In this document: piece by piece, positions 21,946 to 35,068 of the stretch
How the letters are laid out: each line of letters begins with the position of its first letter
How positions within the stretch are numbered: the first letter of the stretch is position 1
Assembly (NCBI GenBank): GCA_014904985.1
Contig: MU129132.1
Location: 19,229 to 83,228, forward strand
Source: Hydnum rufescens UP504
Lineage: Eukaryota > Basidiomycota > Agaricomycetes > Cantharellales > Hydnaceae
Direction of reading: 5' to 3'
DNA: 64,000 nt
Translations under genes and position numbers: made by a program
Notes under the pieces: model-generated
What the model was told of the DNA's origin: nothing
Seen by the model: the letters and a program-made list of their open reading frames with translations, nothing else
Database searches by the model: none

Positions 21946-24900
21946 ATGACCACTCGTCCTCGTCGCTCCGGAAATCCTTCTGCAGAGGGCAGCTACTCTG
22001 TAGCCCCAGAGGATGTCGCCGGAGTGTCCTCCTATGTTCCTCCCGAGTGGCGAAAGCCGTGGCATCGTTCAGCAGACCTTGGTACTCGCATTGTTTTCGG
22101 GAACTGAAGGGCACCCTGACCTTCTCCTTTCCAGGATATCCCGACTATCTTCCTCCCCGTCCTGGACACGATGAGGAGGAAATGAGGGAAAATTTAGTGA
22201 AGAATGGCTTTCAAGGGCGATCCCTCCTGAGCTCCAGTGTACGTTCGCGCGAAAAAAAGATTATGAATTATCCCGCTTCTAATGGACGCACTCCCTATCA
22301 GCTCGAGACGTTTAATGCACACAGCCTGATTCATGATGGGTTTGCCAAGCATGGTCAAATCATTTGCATATGCTTGGACAGCTTATGCACGACGTAGCTG
22401 TTCGCCAGGCCAGAGTGGAGGCCGAAGATAGGGTTTGTCCTAGGAAAAAATCAATCCTCGTATTATAATTTTCTTCTTATTCTTGTACCATTAGACCATC
22501 GACTTTCAAACTACCGGCAAAAGTGACCGTCCACAACTCTAAACGGGATGCTTGGATTGCAGATCTGGCTAATAGCCAGGTCCCCCTGAGTAAATTGGCT
22601 AGCGGTTCCATACCGCATCCATTTAAGGGCCATGATCTCCTAGAAATGCTCTACTCCAATAAGATCCCTGTTGACCGTGCCATATGGTATGTTCGAGTCC
22701 TTGGGGCCTATGAGACTGTGAGCGCCATGCTTTCCATCTCACACTTGGACTCTCGATAACGTTCGCGGATCAGCAAATGATGCGCTCAAGACCCAATTTC
22801 AAGGCATCACAGTACAGTATTGACTGGGCAAACATTATGACGACTTACCTGAAGAAGCAACTTGGAGAGGTAGTGCTTCCTTCGGCATATCGACCAGGCT
22901 TGACCATTCGCCAAAGTTTTCAAGGAGTTCTTGGGGATCTCGACTCTCGTGCAAAGTGGACCACTCGCTTCGCTTATTCGTACGTGCACTATACTGAGGA
23001 GGTTGATTTGGTACCAGCTGATCTTTCGGCCAGTTTGGCTCTCCTTCGAGATTTTTTTGCTGAATCTCTCGTGGACCATACGACGTTTCTTCTTTGGCTT
23101 TCACAACTCATTGGGACGTCGAATCTGGCTCAGCTCGGCTTTGTGGCCCTTCTAGTAGATGAATACTTGGAAGGCATTACGGAGAATCGTACCTTTCTGG
23201 CACCCCTCGTTGAGGGATGCTTGAACAAATTCGCTGAAGTATGTAATTATCTCTCAGGGGCAGTCCAATGTGATCTCATAGCTTGAAATTGAACAGATCG
23301 ATTCTAATGCATCCAAAGAACTCCTTCTGGACGTCCACAAGGCTATTGGAAACATTTTGCAGGTAAATTGATCTGTACATGCTAGGATCACAAAAATTTC
23401 ACCCGCAGAAATTTGCAGAAATCGTTTCTCTCTCGCCCAGATTGCTTTGTTCTCCCTAAACTGTGGTACCCTCACATGAATTCTCTAAGGACCATTCTAC
23501 TCGAGAAGCCAGGAGATTTTGTTTCCATGTTCAGTACAGATGATCCTAAGAAACGGGAAATTTTCGGTGCTATGCGTGAGGCGTTTCACGACGTCGCGGC
23601 GCGAAATGATGCCATCTCGTTTCGAAGCCTTCCGGCTCGGGCAGCCGTCTCGTTGCGACTAACCATGGTTGATATACAGGTGATTTTGATGCACTTGGAT
23701 GAACATTGTGACGCTAATCACAAAACATATCCATTAGCTTCTTAATTCCATCAACCCCACGGTGGTCATGGGCAACATTCGATATTTCGAGACTGGTGAC
23801 GGAGCATTCCCCGACTTATTCAAGAGAAAGCTTCGCCTATTGCTTACTTGGGGTGTGACTGCTGAATGTGGGGGCCACAAATACTTTGCGGTTGCCAGTA
23901 TTTTGTACCACTGGCGAGAGCGTGCTAAACACCGCAAGATCGTCCCTCATCCGAAGGAATTCCTCCACAATGAACTCTTTGAGTGGTTGGATACTTCGGA
24001 TATAGCACGCGATCGTGCCAATCATCTAAATTCCACTGCTCTTCTGTATGAGGAACTCGTTCGGCGCGGACTTTTCTCGTATACAAAGTTTATCCAAAAA
24101 CTCATCGCGCGGGGTGAGATTCGTACTGGCGGCGGAGTCGAGGTTAGTTGTCAAGGATGGCGGTTCATTCTGATCGGCAACTAAGACTCTTCTTTGTGTA
24201 CGGCAGCCGCGGGACTGGTCACACCTTTCCACTATGCTTTACGCCATCCCAATTTCTTCCCCCACAGAGTCAGCATTTGCAGAGAGGGCTGCGGCTCTAT
24301 ATGGTGTTGATTTCGAGGACCCCCAGCAATCGCCCGAAGCCGCTGAGCTCCAAGCGCACTGGCAGAAGGCCCTTCCAGCGATTTTTTCAAGTGCGCACAC
24401 AATCTCCGGGATCGTAAAACCAGATATTTGTCCTAATACTTCTCCAGATCCAGATGAGCTACCAGGCACCGAAGAGCCTGTCCGGATTCTCAAGTGGAAG
24501 AAGGTCTCTCCCTTCGATCAATTTCAACTAATACACCGGTGGTTATTGCCTGAGATCTACGACTATGTCGATAGGTATGTAGAAAGCCTTTCGATGTCTC
24601 CTGGTAGGTTATTCACTCCCGTAGCAGAAGGCCTGGGATCAAGAGCCCCTTTCGGCGAAATCATATTGTCTCATTGTCCGCATCTTGGCACAATCACGCT
24701 GCTATCCAGCAATCCTTAAGGTCGGTAAACACCATCCTCATCTTTGGGTATTTTCTAACACCCCATGCCTACTGAAGTTGAGCACCCTAGTAATCGAACG
24801 GACATCGTCTAAATCTCTCATTCTCGTCATATTGGACACCATGCGCATTCATTCCGACGTCTGGTCTTCTATGGACGTCATGGACGATATCGTGCAGATC

Positions 24901-27900
24901 TTTTCGAAGGTTCAAGAATCATGGGAATCGCGTGGGATTCCTTCGAAAGCTCTCCTGGTTTTCCTCAGAGATATACACGAGATGAAGGAGGTGAACCATG
25001 ACTCGGAACCACATTCTCTTGCGTCTCCAGCTAAGGTGATCGATACCTCTTCCGATTCATCAATCACTCCGAGAATGACACGCCTTGCATCAGACGCAGC
25101 CCCAGCTCGAGGATTCGCTCATGTTAATGCCAGAGCTTGCGGACTTTGTTCGAAACCCAGGTACCACTTCAGTGTCGAGCCTTGCGTCAACCTTGATCAC
25201 CAGATATGGTATTCATGATACCTGGCTCTGGTCTCTCTGGGATAATGTCGTCGCAAACATTGACCAAGTATGCCCAACCATACCTGAAAGTTCGGCTCAG
25301 CGACAGGCGGTCATTCACTTGGCCGAACTCTTGCACGAGCTTGATGGTTATTCAACCGAGCCTTTGGATCACCAGACAATGCGTTGGTTCGATGGCAGAG
25401 GGAACGCCCGGCTTCTGGCTTCGGGGCTCAATGCGCGCGCCTGGGAGCTGCTTTCTCTCTTCATTCTGCACCTGGTTTCGAAAGGCATCCTTTCTGCAAC
25501 TACCATCCTCAATGGACTGATATTTGCCGGGTGGGCCCCCCCGTTCGAACTACCATCGGATACTGCATCTTTGTCTGTGATTGGCGTGAATGACATCGCC
25601 CGTCGCCTTCTCTTACCTGATGAAGAGCCTAGCGAAGACGATCTCCTCCCTCCTCACAACCCTAGTGAAGTGCAACGCTTTCTCGGTCAACGTAGTGCCT
25701 TTTGCAGACCGCCTTACCTCGCCAAGTTATTCACCCGAATTGCTGATTTGATTCGGCTCGAACTTCGAGATGATCTTAGTAGTGCTGCGCGTTCTGCTTC
25801 CACGAACTTGCGGCTGGGACTCTGTTCTCATCCTTATTTTCGACTCCTGGCTTTACGGCAGATTGACGATGCTCGCGAGGTGTTTTGCAAACCAGCTACG
25901 AAAGATTCTGTCTGGGTGCCTTCGGATGCTAAACTTACAGAGACTTTGAAATTGCTCATCGGGCCTAATGAAACTTGTATGTGATCTACTGGCCTCTGCG
26001 CCCACATGTACCTGCTAAATCAGAACCCGGAAATAGCGGAAGTGGATGACGCCCCCGCTGGCTACGATATCCCCACCATCATGACACGCATGACGCCTTG
26101 GAATTTTTCCCGGGCAATGGTGGAGCTGCAACTCACCTTCCGGCGGATTGGCCTATGCCTTTCTCACGATAGCACAAGAGCCCAGGCGGAGGCCTATCTT
26201 AGCACCTTCACAACCAGTTTCCTCGAACATGCGCTCGACCCGGAGGAGACGGACTTGGTCGCTGATGTTTTAAGGGTCTCAGCGGCTTCGTCGCCGATCA
26301 GGTGAGTGGGATTTTTGTGCCTCATTTTAGTGATCTGTGTTAAGATTTGGACTCGGTGTTCTTTCTAGTTCTTAAGTTCAGGGTTTCAACGTCTGGCGCA
26401 ACTCCTCGGAGACTTACTGAAGGGACCTATCGAGAGTACAGTGGACTCATTTCTGCGGAAAGGTGGAGAGCTTCTCCGACTCCTGGCCAGTGCATTCCAG
26501 CCTCTTAGGGACTCTGGTTCTGCTCTACCCCTCATCGCTACTACGATCCAAGATGACTTTTCGGATCGTCTCCAAGCGTGTTTGAACAACGTTTTGACGA
26601 TGTTGAAAGGACGAGCCCCTCCGGAGGTTCCGACTCTGTCATCCCCTTTGATTAGTACACATCGATTACCCGAACTGCTCCTGTTGTTGGCTCGTCTTCT
26701 CCAATTCAATCTCGGCTTTCGCGGCACATGGACTACGAGGTTTCAAGGCACAGCGGAATCGAAGCTGGCATTGTTGGTTGAGATAATAGTGGTCAGTCAT
26801 CGTTGGAGCTTGGTACATATTCGACCCTGATAAATATGATTCAGGTATATTGCAGCCAATCACAGATAGAAGGAGCCTATGGCTTGTTTACGACTCTCCT
26901 TGATACCGTCACTATGTTGATGGCTGGTGCGTTATTATTTAGCCATGGATGATACGATTTTCTAATAGCATCTCTAGATATTCCGCGAAATCCTAAATCG
27001 CCAAACCAGCCCTTGTTCACACAATTGCCGAATGTAGATTTTATGGACTTGCCGTCTGCGATGCCGTCTGCCTTTCGTTCGAGGCTGGCGTTCATTCTCC
27101 GCTATAATTCAACCGACGTCTATGCGTCTCATTTGTATCAGGCGCGACGTATGCCCAACTCGACACGGTTGATCCTCGGTGAACCGGTCATTGCCAAGCC
27201 ATGGGAGTGGATCGAGTACACAGCGCCTCCTTCGCAATCAGCACCTTCTGCAGGCAGCAGTAGTATGCCTCGCCAAGGCTCCAGCGTGGATCCCCCTATA
27301 CTCCTGAATAACTCGTCCATCTCTCTCGAGCACTTTGGTATAAAACTCACTGGGGAACGACTTCGAGGGGAGGAGGAACGAAAATACGACCGGGTTGCTG
27401 CGGAACTACGAAACGGCGAGGATCGATTCCATGGGGACAGTATGTTTGAGCGCGATTGGCGGGATGCTCGCGTGACTTGGACGGGCCGAGAAAAGTCGAA
27501 CGAGCATCATGATGTTGTACAGAACGAAGACGCGACGGTCGTCGATGAGGATGGCGTGGGAAGTCCAGAGGATGTCGAGTATCAAGGAGGCATCTTCGGG
27601 ATGGACTCTCCGGCACCCAGTCAAAAGACGACGTCTTCAGGTCGGAGTGCTTCTGCCCATAACTCCTCGAAAGGTAAATCAACGAAACGAAGCGCCGCCT
27701 CGCTGTCGGCGGACGGATCTGGGGGAGACAATAAAGTTGGCCGCGGTCGAAAACGCAAGCCTGAGGAGGCCGCCTCTGCGTCTTCCTCGTCTTTAGACAC
27801 TGGCGATTCTCAAGGGGCGAAGACGAAATCTAGGCGGATGATCGTCGAAGTCGTTATTCCACAACCATCCAGTACACTTAAGAGGAAGTCTACGGCCGAT

Positions 27901-27954
27901 TCGGTCACAAATCCCGGATCAGCTCCCAGTCGAAAGAAAGGCAAAAGTAAATGA
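21946..27954 (+). CDS. MED12: Mediator complex subunit 12 (CDK8 kinase module)
   Basis: Large scaffold of the Mediator kinase module (SRB8 in yeast), which activates CDK8-cyclin C in the nucleus. The ATG at 21946 precedes PPEWRKPWHRSADLGYPDY, then LPPRPGHDEEE and VKNGF, the classic Med12 N-terminal block. Exon 3 (22302-22432) carries ETFNAHSLIHDGF and VAVRQARVEAED; later exons carry FKLPAKVTVHNSKRDAWIADL, IPVDRAIWYVRVLGA, YSIDWANIMTTYLKKQLGE and the LVDHTTFLLWLSQ helical repeats. The 3' end is a Lys/Ser-rich disordered tail ending KKGKSK, stop at 27952-27954. More than ten introns of about 50-70 nt are implied. Exon 3 needs one extra base in TTGGACAG (CLGQLMHD expected), and its 3' splice phase suggests another indel in the GGG at about 22431. 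An essential-type gene with such errors points to sequence quality. The function is assigned from the family. Confidence 0.88.
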
Positions 27955-28590
27955 GATTTTGCAGCGACCTTGTTGTAAATGGAGCGGTTCCTGTATAGTT
28001 GTAGATGGGATGATTTGTAGATTGGGGGCTTTGCTTGATTCCTTGTATGTACCCTTGTGCATCTGATCACATCTCAACTCGTTGCTCTAGTTGCCCGTAT
28101 TCATGACCAACCGTCAACTAAAAACAAATGTAGAATATTGGGCACGATGGCAAACACGATATCCTCCACCGCCCTCTTCTACGTCACGTCCATAGCCCTT
28201 GAAATCATTCATCCGTTGATTCTCTGAAATTCCCACTAATCCATAGTTGTGACAATCGCTAGCAGTGCTAAATATGGTGGCTTCATAGGGTTCTCCACCC
28301 ATCATGCAAAGCTGTCCTATTATCGAGCATTGTTTTGGCTATATACATTAATATGAAGGTCTTAGCCATTGGATAACATCAGCATTGTTTTGAGAGTGGT
28401 GTCCGGGCGCTTAAATGTTATTAAAGAAAGTCCCTAAACAGTTGGCGGGACGTGGGATCATTTGGGGAGAAGCAGTCACATATATTAGCTCACAAGGTGC
28501 CAATGGTCATGGCTACAATGTTCCAGGCTGACGATGATGGTGTTTTGATTCGTTTGAAGGGAAAAATCAGAGTATTGCGCTGCAAGAACG
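27955..28590. other. Intergenic, 3' flank of MED12 and 5' flank of RidA gene
   Basis: About 640 bases with no recognisable gene. It should hold the MED12 terminator and the RidA promoter. Confidence 0.5.
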
Positions 28591-29327
28591 ATGTCACGCT
28601 TCCTTGTCCGGTCTTTCCAACCGTGTCTACGTGCAACTGCAAACAGATCTTTTATTCTCCTTCGTCCTACCTGTGTAACCCTAGCGCGAATGTCTTCTGT
28701 TCCTATCCAGCTTTCAGTCGTGTCGACACCGGGTGTGTTTCTACGTCGATCGATCAAGCCAATGATGATGCAGTAAGAAGTTGACCTATTTGTTTGGATG
28801 TACAGATGCTCCTGCAGCTATTGGACCTTACTCCCAGGCGATTAAAGCCGGTCCATTCGTTTATCTCTCTGGAGTTATTCCCGTTCACCCGGAATCGGGA
28901 GAAGTGGTCGAGGGCGGGATCGAAGAACAGACTGTCAGTTGTAAACATAACATGAGGGAAACATAATCCTCGTTACTAAATTCTGGTTATATTCTATGCG
29001 GGGCCTCAGAAAAAGGTTCTCAGCAACATGAAAAATGTGCTCCAGGCTGCTGGGAGTTCACCAAGTCAAGTCGTCAAGACGTCGGTGAGTTAGATGCATG
29101 GCTAACCCGACATCCATAAGAATTTTTTATCTGATTTCTTCCCTTCCCCCCTTTCCTTTTTACCTCATTTTTAGTGCTTCGTCAAGAACATGAATGATTT
29201 TGCGAAATTCAACGCCGTATATGGTGAATTCTTCGGAACGCACAAACCAGCACGCAGCACCGTTGAAGTCGCCCGTCTGCCCAAAGACGTCCTTATTGAG
29301 ATCGAGTGCATCGCCACGCACGCATGA
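28591..29327 (+). CDS. RidA/YjgF family enamine/imine deaminase (Mmf1-like, mitochondrial)
   Basis: Hydrolyses reactive 2-aminoacrylate-type enamine/imine intermediates and protects PLP enzymes; yeast Mmf1 also supports mitochondrial DNA and isoleucine metabolism. Exons 28591-28732, 28806-28933, 29010-29084, 29175-29327, all GT-AG, give 165 residues without a frame break. Residues 1-34 ([20 protein letters not shown] and on) are Arg/Ser-rich with no acidic residue, a typical mitochondrial presequence. A second in-frame Met ([14 protein letters not shown]) starts a protein of normal cytosolic RidA length. Conserved blocks are [24 protein letters not shown] and, near the C-terminus, [20 protein letters not shown] with the substrate-binding Arg and Glu. 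It converges on the minus-strand membrane-protein gene that ends about 160 nt downstream. Confidence 0.93.
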
Positions 29328-29489
29328 GATTGTACGACATGGAGCCTGGACTTGCCTTAATTACAGCATTAGCATAAAGTCCCCTTACGGGGATGAGCGT
29401 ATGGTACAGGAGCCTCTCTCGAGTCTTTAGTACACGATTATCCAAGAAGAAAGCCAGGCACAATTATACATATAGATCCAACGCAGAGC

Positions 29490-31325
29490 TCACAGAGGCT
29501 CCTCCTCCACTTGAAAATGATCATAGACGTCCAGCGGACTAACAAAATGTCGGAGCTATCATACATAATGTTACGAGCGTCAGCGAGCATCCCTGAGCAC
29601 CTTATCAAAGCCGCGAGGCGATAACGGGCACTCACATATGGGTGAACGACGTCTGCCCTCCTGACCATGTTCCCATATCGTGATCCACGGGCCTGCATTT
29701 GATCATATGTGATATCTTCCAATGCTACCGGCGGGGCGTACTCCAAACGGAAAGTGGGTCTCATCGAAGTGAACCTCGGTGCCATCTTGATCCGACCCAC
29801 GGTCTACGATCTCGACCTCATCATATTCTTTTTCTCTTTCGCTCTCTCTCCCACTTCCTTCGCCTTGCTCGTTGGCGCCCGCATTTATGGTGACGCTTGT
29901 GGCGAGTTGTCGGTGTTCAGGATGAGAATGTAGTGTGAAGGGGCGAGCGTTGCGCAACGGCGCGATGGCGTTCGGTGGAGCATTCCATGCCATATGGAGT
30001 GGGGTATCCCTGAGATGGACTGTGGGGGTTCTCAATTTCCGGGGACATTGGGAGCGAGAGTCGTATTGAAGGCTGAGGGGAGAGAGGGGGTCGATAAGTT
30101 GGGGGGCGGCAGACGGAATCAGGCCTTCGAGAGGGTGTCGGGATGTACTACAGTGTAGCCTGATTCCTGCACTACAGATCTAGGAAAGAAAACCTGAGGC
30201 GTGATGGCAAATTAAATGATCATCACAGGGAAAAACGACGGGTCAGGACAGCAAAGTGAACCGGTGAAGTGGCTTACGAGGAGAGTGAGCATAGATGAAA
30301 CAAAGCAGCCAATGCCAGCGATCATCGCGAGGAAATCTGTCGCAAACCTATCCCATCGTGTTAGTACGAAGGCACAAAACATTTTCCAACGTTACAATAT
30401 TATTCACATGTGTTGATTAACTGTATGTGTATGGCCAGGGCGAATGCCATCCACTGCTAGAATGAATAATGGTATCACAAATAAGAATCGAAATAGCACG
30501 CGGATAGACTGAAAAAAATCAATTGGCTCAAGCAGTTGACAAACACAAACGATCAAGAGAACGCACGTTCAGCTGGCTGTAGGTCTCTAGCCGCACCATT
30601 GTCTCCGGATCCGCGCCTTGGTTTCGAACAAGAACAAGGAACCGTGGGAACTGCCAGCTACCGTTGCAATACATCATACTTGAGCCACTTGGCCATTTCC
30701 TGGGAGAAAGCGGTACTTACAGCACCTTCAATGACGCCAGAGTAATAAGGAGGTCAAACATAGACCCTACAAAGAAAAGCCAGGACTCGGCCTTGAGAAT
30801 AGTTAGGCCTCAGGAACAACGAAATAAGTTAGGCAAAACCAAACGAACTTTGAGCGGATCATGTCGGGTCGCAAGTACTGTAGCAGGGAGGCCCGCCAAT
30901 GCAAGGATGGATCCAATCGCCCAGGTAAAAAAGTATGGACTTTTGAACCAATTTTGTGGGGCCTGAAGGGCGAGGAGGAACAGCCAGAAGTTGAGCTCTG
31001 GGCGTAGCGGTCGATTCAGTCACGACAAGTCAGCGAGATTATAGTCTATACCTTCAAGATGCGAGACAATTTCAAGGGCCCATGCGAGGCTTAAAGCGAC
31101 GTAGAGTATTGTGATCCAATGCTGGGCACCTTTTCCCCACAGAGCATATGGGAGCGGAACAACCGAATCGCCACTTATAAAATATCCCTGGCCAAGGGGT
31201 GAGTACAACATACATTCCAATGTAGGAAAATCCTGACTTCGCAATATTTGATGACAGTGATCGTGACCCCATAGAATAATAAAAGCGGTATTGAGCATAG
31301 ATACGAATACTGAGACGGTGTGCAT
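29490..31325 (-). CDS. Multi-pass fungal membrane protein of unknown function
   Basis: Not recognised by name. Minus-strand reading from ATG 31325 gives several hydrophobic helices: MLNTAFIILWG, then HWITILYVALSLAWALEI, NFWLFLLALQAP, TWAIGSILALAGLPATVLA, SIRVLFRFLFVIPLFILAVDG and FLAMIAGIGCFVSSMLTLL, so at least six membrane spans. Loops carry PRFLVLVRNQGADPE and MVRLETYSQLN before an intron. The pattern matches an uncharacterised family I recall from Agaricomycete genomes, not the STE3 pheromone receptors. A hydrophilic tail rich in Glu/Arg (EGSGRESEREKEYDEVEIVD) follows; its end is uncertain because the frame changes near 29800 and the last exon may close with VEEEPL at 29490. Intron positions inside were only partly resolved. 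Probably plasma or endomembrane. Confidence 0.6.
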
Positions 31326-33846
31326 CAGTTCTCCACAGTAGAGAGTAAGGCAGAAGGTATTCCGACCGTCATTAGGCGTTTAAATCCTCCGTTTCGACCA
31401 TCTTTATTGGATCTCAAGTAAAGGCACTAGAGATTAAGGTGGTGAGGAGCTTGCTTGCGCTGGTTGTTGTGGATAAACGGGATTTGAGCCTACATTAAAT
31501 CTGTCGAATTTCCAGAGGTGCCTTGTTCCCAAGGAGGTATGACAAGAGTACGTTAGAGAAAACAAGATGTTATCTCACCAGACCAAGAAGACAAGGAGCT
31601 GAATTTGACAATAGATGAGTAACTGATTTCTCCACGTCCCAAGGGAGGGTTATACCATTCCTCCGAGGATGGACCATAGTAAGACGGCTTCCTGGGACAA
31701 ATGCGACATGGAGAAGGGAGTGGAGAAGGAGAGAGAGAGAGAGACCTGGATTTCGGGGGAGGAGAGGGTGTTGACAGCTGTGCAGATGACCAGAAGAGAG
31801 CGGGGATCAAGAAAATGCGGGAATCATGTTACGTAATACAATCAATCAAGCTTCTTGGTTCAATTTCGGATGCATTAGACCGATTCAGTTGACGCCCCTA
31901 GCGCTACCGTATTACCCTTCCGCAGTTTTCCCGGCCTAAAGCTGCCTCTCACTGCGCCCACAGCTTTTTCGTGCGGCCCTAACAGCCAACTGAACTTATA
32001 CTCGTAACTATAATTACAGTGAGCAGCTGAACCACTGACTTGACCCTTTATAGCTTCGGGCGCCAGCCAAGTGAACAAACCTTGGCAACAAATAGGGAAG
32101 AAAATATGCTCTGACAGTGCCCACGGTTGGATATCTCGCGATAGCGCTTGCATCCCTAGGTCCATGTCGCATCGCTGCATCGCCTTTGGCTCCTCTAGGT
32201 CACTTCGATTGTTGGATTCCTGTTGTCTCTTCTTCTCTCGACTGCTGTTTTTATAGTAAGGCGGAAACAAAGGTACGACGTTCCGTTGGGATCGCCTGGA
32301 TTTGGAGAGGGAGAAGGCATTCTCGACATCCAGCCCTGCCTTATTCATACATTGACCGTTCCAGCACATCCTAAGGTTTACCCATCCACAGAAGCATCTG
32401 CGTAGCCGGGAAATCATGAGGTTTGACCTCCGTTACTCGGGACCTGTGGATTGTAGAACCTTTCCTTATCTCGACTGCTTGAACTCAGTGCTCTGCCCTG
32501 AGAATCGCCAGCGATGGAATGCAGAGGATGCGTGCGGAATTGGCCACGGACTACAGACGTGCTTGCCAGCGCGGAATAAGGTAAACCCAAGTCCAAGCCA
32601 CTAGGAGGCAATCCCACCTTAAAACAGTAATTTCTATGGCATACTGTAGGACCCCGTCCGATCCACAAAGCGGCAGGACTTTGGTGGTTCCCAAATTTCT
32701 TAATTATTTTTGCCATTGCGTGGCCATGTCGAGAAGGGTCATTTGGTGGTCATTTTGAGATTGATCCTCTTCAATTTCCCGATTAGTACTGCACTCTAGC
32801 TTTGAAGGATTTGGTAGATTTTAATGCCAAGACATGTTACCCTGTGGTGACTGCAAAAGAAGTATGCATCGAGATGACACAGGACTCCTACAGCTACTCG
32901 CATCGATCCAGCTGCCGCGAAAAGGTGCCTGAGATCCGGCACAGCTTGCGTCCGAAATCCTGTTCAAATCCGAGAAAACTGGCCCTAGGTCGCTCTAAGG
33001 CCACAAAAGACTGGAACCCTGTAGGCTTAAAGAAATCCTCAAAAAATTCCCCCAACTCCTCAGCCCCGAAAAATATATCCCCAGCCTCACCTAATGTACG
33101 TTTACTCAGTCCTTCTAGCTTCATCTGCGTCTGTATCATATTTCCTTGACTGTTGAGGATAAAGGTGTTGTTAATATTGCGCATGATCTGAGATCGTGAT
33201 GGACCAAGCTTTTGTTGTGAAAATTAGATGGCGACCGGTGTTTGTGGTATCATGGACAAGACGAGTCCGCCAAATGGCTACAAATCCTCTGAAATGAACA
33301 GGCCAGTGAAGCCAATCTAATACTATCGGGGCGCGCAAACTACACCTTACAGGGATCGAATGCATAATTGGAAGAAAAAATCACCCCTTCATGTTGTTTC
33401 CACTCGTCCACCAAACCTTGGCAGGCCAATGGGGAACTGGGATCTAGGACTGCTTCCTCCAGTGAGGATAGGCTGGGAGGTTGGTGCCAAATTTCAGGCC
33501 CGGATCCGGGAAATAAATCCCAAATTCAGGAACTGTGGATCTAGGTAGTTGCGGGGGACCTGACGACATGGCCTCAAATTACACTGTCGTAGTGTTGCTC
33601 AAGTCCTCGGCGTTATATATGGAATCCATGTGGGTTTCATCTCAACAACCCAATAATGACCGAGATGATCCTCGGCATCGGACATCGGCCCCAGACACGT
33701 TGGTAGCCTTCACAAACTCGGATATTGAGCCGAAAGGTGGTCCAGTTTTGCCCCGGACATTTCGCCAAAGAAGGCCAAATAGTGGTCACGTGTCACCATT
33801 CTCTATCGGAGCTTTCCGGGGTCCTTGCATACGCGTCCTAATCTAA
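31326..33846. other. Long gene-poor stretch, no gene seen
   Basis: About 2.5 kb. The longest open frame is a 180-codon minus-strand one (31875-32417) with irregular composition and no domain or splice support. A GA-repeat run (gagagagagag) lies at about 31731-31742. A minus-strand frame at 32894-33184 also has no recognisable features. I see nothing to annotate; it may hold decayed repeats. Confidence 0.5.
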
Positions 33847-34995
33847 ATGTTCTTGACACGCTCAGAATACGGTGAGCAGCCCAGAGAATGCACATTGCTC
33901 AAGACATATGATCCATATTTCCCCGTACTCTATAGACCGCGGTGTAAACACATTCTCCCCTGAGGGTCGTCTCTTCCAAGGTGGGCAATCCAAGCCTCCT
34001 CAGGGTGGCGTTTCCCTGACCTGTCCAAAGTTGAATACGCCATCGAGGCTATCAAGGTTAGTGGAAATTCGTTGTATTTCCCGACGCTGGTTTTCATACA
34101 TATGCATGATTCATGACAGCTTGGTTCAACGACAGTGGGCATTGCAACGCCGGAAGGCGTTGTACTGGGGGTCGAGAAGCGCGTACAGTCACCCTTGCTA
34201 GAGGCATCTTCTATCGAGAAGATCATGGAAATTGATTCTCACCTTGGTTGTGCCATGTCTGGTCTAACCGCCGACGCACGGACCATGATAGACCATGCAC
34301 GCGTCACCGCTCAGAACCATACCTTCACTTATGACGAACCAATCAAAGTAGAAAGTGCGACACAGGCTGTATGTGATCTCGCTCTGAGATTTGGTGAGGG
34401 TGTACACGGTGACGAGGCCATGATGGCGAGTACCTTGAATATCATGAATTCGGTCCTCGTACTTCATAGTTCAACGTCATCTCTTACAGAGTCGGCCATT
34501 CGGTGTTGCACTTCTCATTGCGGGTGTGGACGAACTGGGGCCGCAATTGTGAGAATGACATTCTTCCGTTCGTCCAGCAACTTTGACACCTGGTGGTGGT
34601 ATTCTTTAGATTCCACACCGATCCATCAGGGACCTTCACCAAGTATGAGGCCAAGGCCATTGGAAGTGGCTCAGAAGCCGCACAAAGCGAACTTCAAGAA
34701 AAATTCCACAAGGTTCGATGTGGCCGATGTGGCATGTGCTACGAAGCTTATCATGGCTATATATTATTAGCAAATGACGCTCCTGGAAGCACATACCCTC
34801 ACGCTGCGTGTGTTGAAGCAGGTTATGGAAGAGAAGCTCGACCAACACAATGTCCAGCTTGCTCAGGTACATACCATTGACAATTACTGTGCGCTAGTGT
34901 ATGTCTCAACGCTTCTGTTGTTCCAGGTTACCCGTAAGAATGGCTTTGAGATTCTTGATGAGGCAAGACTGCAGACGGTGATTGAGGCTATGTAG
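33847..34995 (+). CDS. PUP2: 20S proteasome subunit alpha 5
   Basis: Alpha-ring subunit of the 20S proteasome core (PSMA5/Pup2). Eight exons: 33847-33871, 33936-33980, 34031-34056, 34120-34425, 34490-34548, 34610-34712, 34771-34866, 34927-34995, ending [11 protein letters not shown]. The reading frame joins perfectly. Diagnostic parts are [20 protein letters not shown] (the alpha-subunit N-terminal signature), [55 protein letters not shown] and [20 protein letters not shown]. Intron 4 begins with GC (ATGATG|GCGAGT) and ends in AG, a non-canonical GC-AG intron that keeps [14 protein letters not shown] in frame. It is followed 73 nt later by UBA3 on the same strand. No sequence errors were seen. 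Confidence 0.97.
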
Positions 34996-35068
34996 ATTAC
35001 TTTCTGTACACTATAAACGATCAGAATCGAGTAATTTGCTTACACAAGGGCTTCACGTGTTTCCGAGG

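Noticed and set aside
31875..32417. 180-codon minus-strand open frame
   Set aside because: No recognisable domain, no splice context and low-information composition; probably chance.
32894..33184. 96-codon minus-strand open frame (GEELGEFFEDFF-like acidic stretch)
   Set aside because: No family resemblance or neighbouring exons.
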